Assembly (NCBI RefSeq): GCF_030272615.1
Contig: NC_081412.1
Coordinates: 138,824,747 to 138,888,746, forward strand
Direction of reading: 5' to 3'
DNA: 64,000 nucleotides
Source: Cryptomeria japonica
Taxonomy: Eukaryota; Streptophyta; Pinopsida; Cupressales; Cupressaceae
Positions 23,078 through 35,850 of this stretch are shown one piece after another; position 1 is the stretch's first letter, and each line of letters begins with the position of its first letter. The translations under genes and the position numbers were made by a program. The notes below the pieces were generated by a model. The model saw only the letters and a program-made list of their open reading frames with translations. It did no database searches and was not told where the DNA came from.

Positions 23078-24060
23078 CTAAAAAATAGGAAAAACACTTC
23101 CACTTTTTGGCCAAAAAGTGGACTCAACTCCTTGCACACACCATTCGAACATAGATTCCTTCTTATTCATTTTGGTGTCAGTGCCTTGTCCATTAAGCAT
23201 ATTAGCTTTCTTTTTCCTAATATTTTTCTTCTTCTTCTTTTTCTTCTCTACAACCCGTTCTTCTCCAGAGATCTCCTCCTTAGAGATATTTGAAGTCCAC
23301 ACATTCATTTGGTGGTAGCCTCTGACCCCATGGTCTATAGTATGAATACACATGTGCTCGGGGCTCCTCAAAATCAATTTATATAGGAAATTATGCAAGC
23401 CTTGTAAATGTGATGTGCTCAAACATCTAGACCTGAAGGAGAGTGCATGCCAACAAGCTCTTACCCTCATAATAAACATAGTCTCATAGATCATGGTAGA
23501 GATGTACTAACATGCTATGTCCCCATGCAAACATAGTGCAATTATCCTTCGTCTCACCCATGGCATAGGTTATTTCCTCATGCATGAGATTTCCTAGAAC
23601 ATTTGGACATATGGCTAGTGCCATTATTGCAATCATAAGCCTCCTAACCACTGGAATATCACATGTTGGATATAGCATCCATCGAATTAATATCTGACCC
23701 TTGGGCTCTCTAAGAGTTTTTCTACAAATAAAATATGCCTAATCTCTTCTTGCCTCCACTCGTGAGCCATGCGACTAATATCTCACCATCCACACTTGCA
23801 CTAGAAGCCATAAGATGTGATATACATCCTATAATGTGATTGTCATCTCTCCAATGGGAAGGTGAAAGGCAGATGTGCCTAGGTCCCATCTCTCCATCAA
23901 GGAAATCAACATCAACTCATGGTATTTCATTGTCAGCATGTATCATATCCAATATAATATAATTTCCTAAAGAAGCCTCTACTTGTCCTAAGAGAGGTGA
24001 GGAATCTGATTCCAAAGATGGGTGTATATGTGCCTTGCGGCATGCTCCTGCATGTAGGAT
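23078..24060 (-). pseudogene. Decayed uncharacterised plant protein, possibly plant-mobile-domain type
   Basis: On the minus strand, fragments in shifting frames keep a coherent order: SPSHWRDDNHIIGCISHLMA (about 23860-23800), MALAICPNVLGN and AMGETKDNCTMFAWGHSMLV (about 23620-23500), LLQVW-FEHI (about 23440) and EPRAHVYSYYRPWG (about 23370-23330), then a Lys-rich tail. This resembles an uncharacterised plant family, often grouped with plant mobile domain proteins, in which an AMGE..DN..MFAW.HCMLVHL segment precedes LLQ.W.YEH. I recall this resemblance and cannot test it. The stops and frameshifts indicate a relic or transposon-captured copy. Confidence 0.35.
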
Positions 24061-25467
24061 AATTCCTAAAAACATCAAATTCATGCATTAACATCATCAT
24101 ATCAAGCTTTTCCTTGCCTCATGCATGCCATTTGGTGCCCTTTCTAGGATAATGGCACCCCTATGGGACCATGATTCCCTGAGGGGACCATGGCACCATG
24201 AGGGGACTATGGCACCCATTCCTAGTTTCCCATGTCAGACCTAGGGACATGGATAAAAAATTAGAAAATCATATGAAAACACATCAACAGGTAATAATTG
24301 GTAAGCCGACCTCATCTGGTGGCAGGTAATCCAAGACTGTTTGCCTATATAGCCACCCCTATATAGCCAAACCCCTATATACCCACCACTCTACCATTTT
24401 TTGTCTTGTAGATGTGGCTATAGGAATCTGATAGAGCCAGAAGAATTCGGGGGACTTCAAGAAGTAGGTATAGTTTTGTTGTCAAAAATTAGGCTCGGTT
24501 CTTAGGGACCAAAGTGCTAGGGTACTCTTACCTAAGGACCAAGGTGCTAGAGTGCCCTAGTCCTCCCAATTCTGCTCTAAATTTTAGGGTTTTTATTCGA
24601 ACTGCATCAAGATTTAAACTTTCAGAATACAACTCAGAAGACCAAGGCACCAAAGTGCCCTAGTTCTATCAATTCAACTTTAGATTTGGATTACAAGTGC
24701 ATAGTCATACTCTCCTTTCATTTATAATTTTAATGTCTCGGTTATGTTATTTGTAAGCTTGCTATAGTATCTTTGTATTCACTTTCCTTTGTACTGTAAT
24801 CATAGTATTTCATTCTCTCATACATTACATATCTATTTTCATAGCATCAAAGGAATATAAACCTTAGAAGTATCACTTGTCTCTATTTTACAAGAGTTGT
24901 CCTAATAGAATCCAATTTTGTTTTCATACAAAACACCTTGAAATAAAATCAATTAGTTTCTCATTAGGTTGTTCACAATGAACAAGGTTAGAAATAGTGA
25001 CCCTGCTACCAATGTTGGCTTGAAACCTTGCGTGAAATAAATCAAATAGAATAATTAGGTGACGATTTATACCATTTTAGTATGGCACCTTTGAGAGACA
25101 AAGATAATAGTTTGACTATAATCCAATGTTGATTATGAAAATTGTTTTAGAGAATAGTGAAAGAATCTATATGTAGTTGAGGACCTCCATCAACATTATA
25201 TCAATCAAACTAAATAAAAATATTAGCCCCTTGGGGTAGGGGAGAATTAAGCATATGTATGAGGATAGCGAGGTACAATGGTAATATGGAGGAAGTGATG
25301 GATAATTAGCAGCATCTGTAATATTTTCAAGCAATTGCTACAACTGACGCATATTTTGATTTATGGTGTTAAGGACAAGATTTCCATGTGGAGGAGGTGG
25401 AGGAAAATTAATCATGCTAATAGAGACCTAGGAAACAAAGACATTACCAACACTAGAACCAACACAA
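24061..25467. other. Intergenic sequence with short imperfect repeats
   Basis: No gene is seen. Short local repeats occur: GGGACCATG/GGCACC units (about 24150-24225), CTATATAGCCA units (about 24344-24390), and ACCAAGGTGCTAGAGTGCCC-like units at about 24510, 24537 and 24645. These look like local duplications rather than a known element. Confidence 0.5.
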
Positions 25468-25512
25468 TACTAACACCAACACCAACACCAACACCAACAC
25501 CAACTCCAACAC
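25468..25512 (+). repeat. (ACACCA)n microsatellite
   Basis: About seven tandem copies of a CACCAA hexamer. They produce a Thr-Pro frame on one strand and a Leu-Val frame on the other, neither likely to be a gene. Confidence 0.85.
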
Positions 25513-28017
25513 CAACTGTAGAAGCATGAATAATGGAGGTATCAACAGTAGAGCTAGGAGTTTGACCAATATACCCCAAGGGAATTTGAGAGATACTGAT
25601 ACTAGAAATTGTTTTACTAGATACTTGGAATCAATAGTAGGGATGTAATAAACCATATGGATCAATACCCTAGGCATAACAATATGAATTTGAGAAGTAG
25701 CAGTATCAAATTGAGTGTTTTGAGGCTTGCACACAAAACAAGGCCCGTGAGACCATACAATCATGGGTAATTCCCTAAGCACCTTAAGGCCTTAATGGTT
25801 TGATATAAGCATTTCTCTCATGTTACAAATTGTTGCCTCAATTTCTTAAATTTTCATTTTTCCCACCCTAAGTTTAAATTTTTAGTTGATATGTCGCTCA
25901 TCACCTTAACATGTTCACTTGACATGGACAAATCTTGTTTATATCTGAGTTAGCATTGGACATATGTACCTAGTCAACAAGATAACATGTTCCTAAACCT
26001 TTTCCTTCAATTTCACAAGTTTAGAGAACCCACAACCATCTGACTCCATTTTAAAACAATTCACACCTCATGATGTATGAGTCCTCATAGTCAATCAGTC
26101 GATAAATTTTGGAACTCGTGCACCCTTTGCTGACCTAGTTTAGTAGTTCATCATTTTGCCCGACTCAAAGAATTTTTATTTCTCGAGGCATTGTCTTTTT
26201 GTGACATCAACCAATTCAATTCATTTATGGCCAACAAAGGATAAAAGACATATGAAGCATGTTAGCATAGTTTTCAAGAGAAGTTGCAGTACCTTAGCCA
26301 CTAGAATTAAATAAATTTAATGCCTTAATCTTTAAAATGGCTATGATATTTCTAATTTCTTTTTAATTTTGAACATGCAACAATAAGAGCTCTAAATTTT
26401 CCGCATTGCAAAGGAGCTTGTAGAAAAGTAGAAAGATAGGTTATGATCATTTATCCCATTTCTTTACCCTTGTCTCTTTTAAGGTGTTCTTCTTAGATGA
26501 GTTGTCTTGAAGACCTCAAATGTTTCCCTCATAGTCCCATACAATGTATTTCGCCGAGCCTCGTCAAACTTGCTTGCCAAGTCTTGATGTCATAGAATTC
26601 TCATTGATAATTGTTATCTGCATTCAAAATTATGTTCTTTTCTAGTGTCACTAAGAGTAAAAGGATATCCTCGATGATATTTTAAGAAAAAATGTAAATG
26701 GGAGAGACACATGTCTTCCGTATATTCAGAGAAGAATGAGGCATGACTCTATGGGAGTCATTTTTCTTGAAGCCTTGTTTAACCATCTTTGTAAAAATTA
26801 TTTTCAAGAATTCATTACCTCTAATGATAGTTATGATATTTTATCTATAAATTGGAAGAGCAGAAAGAAAGAAGATATATATATGTACACAATTTGTGAA
26901 GGAGGAATTAATAAAAATTATCTGAGTTGACTTGAGAATTGTAAAGTTTGAGTTATGATAATCTAATGACTTATTCTTCTTATGTGGAATATATTGTCAT
27001 TTAGATGATTTCTTATTGCTCTCTGAAGTGATTAAATTTTATATCCAAGTATCTATTGTGAATAATTCATCTCTGAATAAATATTATAGCAGTCTCTTAA
27101 TTAGAAATTGTTGTGATTTGACTCTCCTGTATAGAATAATTGTATTCTATCTCTTTCTAAATTTAGCTTTTGATTTTTTCCTTTTTATAGATTTTTCGTT
27201 AAAGGCTTTGCCTTTCTGTTTCTTTTTGGTTAAAATAATGCATGGTCTTCATTTATTATTTTCTATTTGAAGGTAGTTGCACCTTGTAAGATATCATCAC
27301 ACCTGACTCAACTGGTGGTTTTAATTGCTATTTGTTTGGGCGTGAGTAAATAGAGTTAGGTGGAAAATTTGTGAACCAATAGATTTTTGGTAATTCTATT
27401 AGGGAAAACATATTAAATGCTCTTGCATGGTGATTTTGACGAATTGACTATTTATGATAAATTAGAATGGTGTTTCCTCATGAAGATGTATTTCCAGTCC
27501 TTCAATCGAACTTGGGCTGGAAAGATGAACAAGAAGACCTCATTACATAAATGATAACTTTTTTCTTGGAGGTGTAGAAGAAATTTAATGATTATAGAAG
27601 TGTTGGACAAGTTTTGCAAGATGAAGAACAATTAGACCAACTCCCTAGATTGGTGAGGCATATGACAAGGATATTTCCTATTGTAGCTAGTCAGGGAAAT
27701 CTGATTCATACAAGAAATTAGGAGCCACCTCAAAAATAGCCCCAAAATAGACCAAATCCTCCCTCAGACAATTAAAAGGAGGGTTGGTGACTTCGTATTC
27801 TTTCGTCGATTTGAAGGCTGACTTTTAGTTCCTAATTTTGATTTTCTTAAGCCCATTTTTGGTATTTTCATCCACTAAAAATGATAAGTTTTTGGGTAAA
27901 CCATTTTCTCCTCCTCATCCAAAGGCTCCACTTAACTTGTATTGCTTCTAGTATGAGTTACCCTATCCTTGAAAAATATTTTTTTTGTTAATTCGACCAA
28001 TATGTCCCTACATGTCC
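25513..28017. other. Anonymous sequence; right end may be gypsy H gag
   Basis: No intact gene is seen. Frames are short and AT-biased. From about 27570 a broken plus-strand frame (QLDQLPRLVRHMTRIFP, then Pro/Gln-rich words) looks like the spacer ahead of the gag of element H, which continues at 42443 once element C is removed. TGTCC at 28013-28017 is the left target duplication of C. Confidence 0.35.
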
Positions 28018-29361
28018 TGTTGGATATTGTTGTTGCTAGGATATGTTGTTAGCATTGATGTCAACATATTCTTGTGTTTTGGTATTGCTGAGAATTGCTT
28101 TGGTGATCCGGTGTTTGTAGTGAGTTGATCAGGTTGGCTTATTTGTTTGGGATGTTGAATCAACTAGAAATAATTCATTCTTTATTGATTCCATGATGCT
28201 ATGTGATGATTTGATCGAGTTGAGGATTCCAGTATGGAGATTGGTTTTTTAGTGTTAGAGTTGCAGTGTTCTGGTGTTTTATCCATTCTGCTCCGGTATT
28301 ATTATATCTTGTGTTGCAGATTTGGGAGAGTGTTTTGGATATTCATGTGTATCTTTATTTCATATCGTTCATGATTTGATGCTTCGCAAGCTATCTTTCT
28401 TATCTGAGTTGATGTTGATAAGTGTTCTTGAGTGTTAGCATGTTGATCGGTGAAGATTTGAATAAGTGGTGTTGGTATAGCTCTAACATGCTTGTTGGTT
28501 TTTCCTAATCATGTTCTATTTGTTTTGGTGGTCCACATTGATCCTTGTGCGAGTTCTTGAAGATCTTCTAGGTTCAGTGATATTCTTCATGTTATGTGGT
28601 ATATTCGGTGATGTAGCATATTGTGGTTGATCTTGGCGAGATTTTCAGTGTCGGTGCATGTTTGAGGAGTTGATCTAGGTCCATGCTATGTTATTTATGG
28701 AATTGTATTGGTTCGTTGGATAATTTATGTATTGTGTGATGTAATTTTGTAATTAGGTGTTGAGGGTTTGGTCGACCTTGTAGTCAAGGTTGATGATTTA
28801 TATAAATAGGTGTTATATTTGTGGTTTGGTGATGCATGGGTGTTTAGTCTTCATTATCAAAGAGTGGCGTATGTGGGAACAAGTGAATTTATATTTTGGT
28901 GTGGTGTATTGAGCAAAGATTATTTCAGGCAGACAAATGTGCTTAACGAGAATTGTCATCAGGCATTAGCAGATGCTATCTTTGCAGTTTATTTCAACTA
29001 GATTGTAGTATGATTATCTTTGTAAGGTAGTGAACCTTCCCTGAGGGTTGTGGTCTTCTGGGTCATTGTAATCTAAGCAATGAGCTCTAGGAAGTGTGCC
29101 TGAATGCATGTGCATTACCCATTATAATATTTACACATACTACTGCAGGGTATCATCTTATTGTGGGTAGGTTTCCACCGTGTTTTTTTCCTTAATTAGG
29201 TTTTCCACATCAAAAATATTGGTGTTATGTGTGTTGATGTTATTGTGTTTATCTTTGTTCTTGTTGTAGTTGATCAGACATGAGATTGTTCTTAAACTAT
29301 TTAATCTGGTGAAAATTGATTCACCCCCCCTCTCAGTTTTCCTACCTTGTTGTTGCCAACA
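28018..29361 (+). repeat. Element C 5' LTR
   Basis: 1344 bp from TGTTGGATATTG to GTTGCCAACA. It carries the GCATGTGCAT variant of the shared R motif (about 29104) and GATTCACCCCCCCTCTCAG near the end. The PBS AGTGGTATCAAAGCG follows directly at 29362 (tRNA-Met type, one change). Confidence 0.92.
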
Positions 29362-29417
29362 AGTGGTATCAAAGCGAGATCCTTCAAAAGAAGCTTAAAT
29401 GCTTGAGTAGATCCAGG

Positions 29418-30560
29418 ATGGAAACCTATGTGTTTAAGAATGAGAGTCCTAGATTCAATGGAAATAACTATACTATTTGGAAGGATCGGATGGAAGTTCA
29501 TCTGAAGTATGTTGGAGAAGATTATTGAAAGATTACAAAGAATGTCTACAATGTTCCTCTGAATGGACCGGTTACTGTTGATGAAATCAAGGAAGATAAA
29601 CATAACATAATATATAAGGAAGCATAATGCATTGCTGAGTACCTTGATTGATTCAGAGATGACTTATATGATGGGTTTGAAGACTGCACATGAGATCCAT
29701 AAAAAAGTTAGAAACCTTGTATGAAGGAGATGCACAAGTTAAAGTTGCTAAGTTGCACAGTTTGAAAGGGAAATATGAGATATTGAAGATGGGAGAAGAT
29801 GGGAATATAACATCCTTTATGGCTAAAGTGAATGAAATTTTTATGAACATCAGATGCAATCATGGAACTATTGAAGAAGATGAGATTGTTGCTAAAGTGA
29901 TGAGATCCTTGCCCCCTGCTTACAAAGATAAAGTTGCTGCTATTGATGAGATCCGGAGTGTGACTACTATGACAAGAGACATGTTGGTTGGGAAGCTTTT
30001 TGCATTTGAGTTGAGTGAATTCAGGGAGTCACATGGTAAATATGAAATTGCATTTAAAGCCTCTATATCCGAGAAGTAGAAGTATGATCCGAGAGAGATT
30101 TCATGTAGGGTTTCTAGATATAAGAGAGAAATGAGAGAGATGGAAGAATAAGAAAGGGAATTGGATGAGCTTGAATCACTTATTGCTAGGAGATTGCCTA
30201 AAGGAGCTGGTAAGTATGATGGAAAGTTACCTTTGAAATGTTTCTCTTGTAATAAGATAGGCCATTTTGCTTCTAGGTGCCCCCCTCAAATAATGTCTAG
30301 ATATGATAAGCATGATAAATTTGAAAGGCATGATAGATCTGACAAGTATGATAAGTCTTATAAGCCTAATCAAAATTACAGATATCAGAAGAGATGTCAA
30401 TATGCTACTGATGAAGGTCTGAAAGATCAAGAATCAAACAATGGGAATTTAGAAGAAGAACTTGTATTTATTGCTATTAAGGAAGATGATCCAGTACCCG
30501 TGAATTATACAAGTTGCATTGTTGAGGAGAAAGATTTGGCTTCTAAGATTGAAGAGAAAG
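29418..30560 (+). pseudogene. Copia C Gag (decayed)
   Basis: ATG at 29418 opens METYVFKNESPRFNGNNYTI, aligned with copia A Gag. A stop at about 29526, frame changes to about 29690, then YEGDAQVKVAKLHSLKGKYE and further Gag follow. Stops occur at about 30077 and 30149. The single CCHC knuckle CFSCNKIGHFASRC is at 30239-30280, then a Lys/Asp-rich linker. It would be the particle protein of the element. Confidence 0.9.
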
Positions 30561-33500
30561 ATAAATGGGTAATAGACAACAGTTTTTCACATCATATGAC
30601 AGGTGATAAAAGAAAATTTGTGAGTATAGAAAAGTATGATGGTGGTATAGTGAGATTTGGAGATGATAAAGCTTGTGTGATTCATGGTAGAGGTTCTATA
30701 TCTTTTGATGGTAAGAATAATATTGATGATGTCTTATATGTTGAAGGTCTGAAGCATAATCTTTTAAGTGTTGGATAGATGGTTGACAAGGGATATGATT
30801 TGCAATTCAAGAACAGTAAATACAAGATTCTGAATGCCTCTGAAATAGAGATTGGGTCAGGGAATAAGAATAAAGGTAATATCTTTCACTTGAATACCAG
30901 TGAGAAAATTTGTTTGATTGCTCAGATAGATGAAAGTTGGTTGTGGAATAGGAGGTTGTGTCATGTTAATTTTGACTGCATGATAAGGATGAGTTCTACT
31001 CAAGTTGTTAGTGTCATGTTAATTTTGATTGCATGATAAGGATGAGTTCTACTCAAGCTGTTAGAGATTTTCCTAAGATTGTAAATCCTTCTAATCTGAT
31101 ATATAAATAATGTCAGTTGGGAAAGCAAATAAGAACTTCATTTAAGAGTAAGTCATATACATCTAGTGGATTATTTGATCTTGTGCATACTGACTTGAGT
31201 GGTCCTACAAGAGTGAGAAGCATGCAGGGTGATAGGTATTTCATGTTGTTGATTGATGACTACTCTAGAATGCTGTGGGTTACCTTTCTAAGGGAGAAAT
31301 CAGAAGCATTGGAGAAATTCAAGACATTCAAAGCTAAGGTGGAGATAGAGATAGGATTGAAGATGAAGTGTCTGAGATTTGATAGAGGAGGAGAATTCAC
31401 ATCTGGTGAGTTTGATACATTCTGTGAGAGGAATGAAATTACAAGATAGTTATCTTCTCCTAGAAACCTTTAGCAAAATGGAATTGTTGAAAGAAAGAAC
31501 ATAACTATTTTGGATGCTGCTAGAACTATATTGATTGAAGGAAATGTTGGGAAAATCTTTTGGAAAGAAGCTATTAGCACCACCATTTAAACATTCAACA
31601 AAGTGCATATTAAAGGTGATTCTGGTAAGACTCCTTATGAGCTATGGTTTGGACATGTTTCTACAGTTAGATATTTCAAAGTTTTTGGAAGCAAATGTTA
31701 TATCAAAAGAGACAAGGATATAGGAAAATTTGATGCAAGATGTAATGAAGGAATATTCTTGGGTTATTCTACTAAGAGCAAGGCCTATCGGTGTTACAAT
31801 AAGAGATTGAAGAAGATGGTGGAAAGTGTGAATGTGAAGGTTGATGAATGTCATGGAAAGCATATGAGAGAATGTGGATATGAGTTTGATGATCAAGACA
31901 TTGTTTCAAAGCCTATGTAGATTGAGATTGTAAAGAAAAATGATGTGGTGGAGATAGTTAATTCAGATATTGTTGTTGCCAGAGAAGAAGTTGAAGAGCT
32001 TGAGAATCGGAACAATCTGAAGACTCTAAGGTATGTGAGATTGAATCATTCAGAAAATCAGATTATTGGTGACAAGAATAAAGGTATGATGACTAGGAGA
32101 AGACTTGTTGCTGAAGATATATGCTTGATTTCCAAGATTGAACCTAAAGATGTTGTTGAAGCATGTAAAGATGAGAATTGGATAAAAGTTATGAAAGAAG
32201 AGTTGAAACAGATTGAGAAGAATAACACATGCGAACTTGTTTCGAGACCTAAGAACAAGAATGTGATTGGTACTAAATGGGTGTTCTGAAATAAATTGAA
32301 TGAAGTCGGTGAAGTGGTGAGAAATAAAGAAAGATTGGTATGTAAAGGTTGCTCTGAGATGGAAGGTATTGATTATGAGGAGACTTTTTCTACTATAAGT
32401 AGAATTAAAGTTGTTAGATTGTTGCTTGCATATGTTGCTTATAAGAATTTCAAGGTGTATCAGATGGATGTCAAGTCAGCCTTCTTGAAGGGATATTTGC
32501 AAGACTAAGTCTACATTGAGCAACCAGATGGATTTTCATTATTAGATGAAGGAGACATGATATGTAAATTGAAGAAAGCATTGTATGGACTGAAGCAAGC
32601 CCCTAGAGCCTGGTATGCTAGAATGAATAAGTATTTGATGAAGTTCAGATTTTGTAAAGGTACTGCTGATAGTAATTTACACTTTAAGGTTGATAAAGAT
32701 AACATTTTGATTGTTGAAGTCTTTGTTGATGATATAATTTTTGGAGGAGATGATGATTTAAGTATGAAGTTTGTTGATGATATGAAAAAGGAGTTTGAGA
32801 TGTTTTTTTATTAAGGAAAATCAGGTTTTAAGGGACCCGAAACCCGCTTACAAAATGAAGGATAAGCATGAAAGAAACTAGAGAAGACAAGACCTATACA
32901 AAAAAGTTGCAAAAAAACTAGCAGAAAAACCAATAGCTAGGAAAAAAGGACAGCACAGAGCCAGCGAAAAACTGGCATCCAAAAACCAGCATTACATATC
33001 AAATAAAAACTTTAATGGACTCCTCAATGTAAGTATGTGACATGAAAAGGAGTTTGAGATTTTATGATAGGTGAGATGAAATTATTCGTAGGATTGTAGA
33101 TTACTTAGACTGGTAAAGGTATTTTCATTTCTCAATCTAAGTATGTGAAATAATTTTTGAACAAATTTGGGTTAGATGATTTTAAGCCTGTTGGAACTCC
33201 TATGGTGATTGGATGCAAGCTATCTAAGAATGATAAATCTCAGAAAGTTAATTAGACTTTGTATAGATTTATGGTTTGTGGATTGTTGTACTTAACTCAG
33301 AATAGACCAGATATTATGCATGATGTTTGTCTTTGTGCTATATTTTAGTTTGATCCTAAAGAGACTCATGTTACTGATGTGAAGAGGAGTTTTAGATATT
33401 TGAAGGGGATTTTTGACTATGGCTTATGGTATTCGAAGAATGATGATTTTGTGTTATGTTCTTATACTGATGTTCATTGGGCGGGTGATATAGATGACCG

Positions 33501-33928
33501 GAAGAGCACTACTGGTGGAGATTTCTTTTTAGGGAAGAAGTTAGTTTCATGGGCAAGTAAGAAACAAGATGCTATATCTTTATATACTACAGAAGCTTAA
33601 TACATTATTGCTGCTAGCAACTGTACTCATGTAGTTTGGATGAAACAAATGTTGAAAGTTATTAGAGTTGTGTATGATGAGCCTATAGTTATTTATTGTG
33701 AGAATTCAAGTGATATTAATATTTCCAAGAATCTGGTACTACATTCTAAAACAAAGCATATATCAATCAAGTATCATTTCTTGAGAGAGAAAGTCAGTGA
33801 TGAAGAAGTAAAACTAGAGTATGTATCTACAAAAGATCATATTGTAGATATTTTACTAAGCCTTTTCCTATAGATACATTTGTATATTTGAGAGACAAGT
33901 TAGGGGTGTCTCCTCCTGATGAGATCTA
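30561..33928 (+). pseudogene. Copia C Pol: PR, IN, RT, RNase H (decayed)
   Basis: The protease site is Asp-Asn-Ser at 30575-30583 instead of Asp-Ser-Gly, both changes G-to-A. Integrase has WLWNRRLCHV (about 30940), a 53-bp duplication (30961-31066), a damaged second Cys pair (about 31110), LVHTDLSGP (about 31180), RGGEFTSGEFD and VERKN (about 31490). Further stops lie in the integrase tail. RT has IGTKWVF (about 32264, stop at 32287), YGLKQAPRAWYARMNKYL (about 32583) and FVDDIIFGGDD (about 32720), then a non-LTR insertion at 32802-33041, then LLYLTQNRPDIM (about 33290). RNase H has YTDVHWAGD (about 33460), a stop at 33598 and SKTKHISIKYHFL (about 33750). It ends near 33928 after YLRDKLGV. Confidence 0.92.
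32802..33041 (-). mobile_element. Short 5'-truncated non-LTR (LINE-like) insertion in copia C RT
   Basis: The insertion of about 240 bp is flanked by near-identical 19-20-base copies of ATGAAAAGGAGTTTGAGAT (32782-32801 with one extra A, and 33042-33060). It starts with a poly-T run on the plus strand, that is, a 3' poly-A on the minus strand. The RT frame rejoins after it. A long variable target duplication plus terminal poly-A is the signature of target-primed reverse transcription. It is too short to show protein, so LINE versus SINE is open. Confidence 0.75.
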
Positions 33929-34274
33929 GATGCATTGAGATGCATCAATCTGGTGGACTTCACAATCTTATCTTCCTATCTAGGTTGACGAGTTGGTGCT
34001 ACAACTCAATTGGGGTAGTCAGTGTGTGGTTCATATGTTCAGCTGTGAGTTTATCCTAAAGGGGAGAGATTGTCCTTCTTAGAGGGAGAGAAGCATGATT
34101 TATATTTTTGTCTTTGGTATTGCTATCAAAGGGAGAGAGAAGCATGTGAAAAAATGCCTTATCTTTGGAAGTTTGTGTGCATGATATAAGGGGGAGTTTT
34201 TTTATGGTGATTTATTCCTTTGCATTGACTGTTTTTCACATTCATATGTTGCCATCAATGACAAAGGGGGAGAT
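33929..34274 (+). promoter_or_regulatory. Copia C 3' untranslated region with repeated polypurine tracts
   Basis: Four G-rich purine tracts occur: about 34058 (AAAGGGGAGAGAT), 34127 (CAAAGGGAGAGAG), 34190 (AAGGGGGAGTTT) and the terminal GACAAAGGGGGAGAT ending at 34274 just before TGTTAG. The last is the plus-strand primer. The layout equals that of copia A and of D, E and F. Confidence 0.8.
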
Positions 34275-34899
34275 TGTTAGATATTGTGGCTGCTAGGATA
34301 TGTTGTTGTCATCGATGTCATCATATTCCTGTGTTTTAGTGTTGCTGAGAATTGCTTTGGTGATATGGTGTTTGCAGAGAGTTGATTTGGTTGGTTTATA
34401 TTTTTTGGGATATTGAATCAACTAGAGATACTTCATTCTTTATTGACTCCATAATGTTATGTGATGATTTGATCAAGTTGAGGATTTTGGTATGGAGATT
34501 GGTTTTCAGTGTTCAGTGTTGAAGGGTTCTAGTGTTTGATTCATTATGCTCTGGTATGATTATATCTTGTATTGCAGATTTGGGAGAGTGTTTTGGATGT
34601 TCATGTGTATCTTCATTTTAGATGGTTCGTGATTTGATTCTTTGCAAGATATCTTTCTTGTTCGAGTTGTTGTTGATAAGTGTTCTTCAGTGTTAATGTA
34701 TTGATCGATGTAGATTTGAATAAGTGGTGTTGGTGCATCTATTGTGATGGTTCTAACATGCTTGTTGGTTTTTACTAATCATGTTCTATTTGTTTTGGTG
34801 GTCCATATTGATCCTTGTGCAATTTATTGAAGATATTCTGGGTCTGGTGATATTCTTCGTGTTGGCAGCTCATCTTGGGGAGATTTCTAGTGATGGTGC
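34275..34899 (+). repeat. Element C 3' LTR, first piece
   Basis: It aligns with 28018-28660 of the 5' LTR and stops at GATGGTGC, where element D is inserted. GGTGC (34895-34899) is the left target duplication of D. Confidence 0.92.
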
Positions 34900-35782
34900 T
34901 ATTGACAATTAACACTCATTTGATTTCTTATGTTGTCATTGATGGAAACATTGGAAACATATTTTGGTTCATCAGAATTGACACTAGTAGACACCTTACT
35001 GACATAAAATATTTCAAAGGTTACCGGCAAACTAGGTACCAGTATGGGATGCTGACATCACTTGGAGATCTGGAAAAGGATAGTATACCGGAAAAGTATT
35101 TTATAATTCATATGTATTTGTAATGAGCCGACATGTATGATCATTCTGTATGTAAGCTGACATATGGCATAAATATTTTTAAAGGTATATAAGTCAGTCT
35201 ATTAGGTCATTTAAATAATAATATTAGAGATAAGATCTGACACATGAAGTTTATGTATGCAAGATCATTTGTATGTGAAAGAAATATTTTGATGATCTGT
35301 AGATGATTTCTAAGGTACTCATAAGGTGTATGTTATTCCGATAAGGGTTTAGGGTTTAAGAACCAGAATAGTCAGAGCCTTAACTGGAACTCAATCAGGC
35401 ATAGTAGATGCATTCTATGAGTTCAGTTTTGTAGTTTGGTATCACAAAGTGATTATGGTTAGTGATACTCTTTGTGATGAGCAGTGTGCTCTTGGCAGTG
35501 TTCCTTCCTGCATGTGCAGGCCCCTATTATATGTAATATCTCTTCATATTGCTAGTGAAATGATATTGTGGGTCACAAATCCCACTGTGGTTTTTCCTCA
35601 TTGAGGTTTTCCACATATAAACTCTCTATGTTATGGTGTTCATTTATGTGCTTGCATTATTTGTTTCAGTTACATGTATTTATGTTTACCAGTTGATGAA
35701 TGAATGTTTTGATAAGGCTAAAATCTTACATTCTGATATAACACTAATTCACCCCCCCTCTCAGTGTTCTTGGATTCTAACA
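34900..35782 (+). repeat. Element D 5' LTR
   Basis: It begins TATTGACAATTAACACTC where the 3' copy has TGTTGGCAATTGACACTC, so the terminal TG is lost by mutation. It contains CCTGCATGTGCAGGCCCC (about 35511), the hairpin GTGGGTCACAAATCCCAC (about 35567) and ends GGATTCTAACA. PBS ATTGGTATCAGATC follows at 35783. Confidence 0.9.
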
Positions 35783-35850
35783 ATTGGTATCAGATCTTTT
35801 TACCTTGGAGGAAGCCTAATAGCTTGAGGGAGATCCTGAATTTGGAATCC

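Noticed and set aside
25335-25782. Thr-Pro and Leu-Val repeat frames
   Set aside because: Both come from the hexamer microsatellite at 25468-25512 read on opposite strands.
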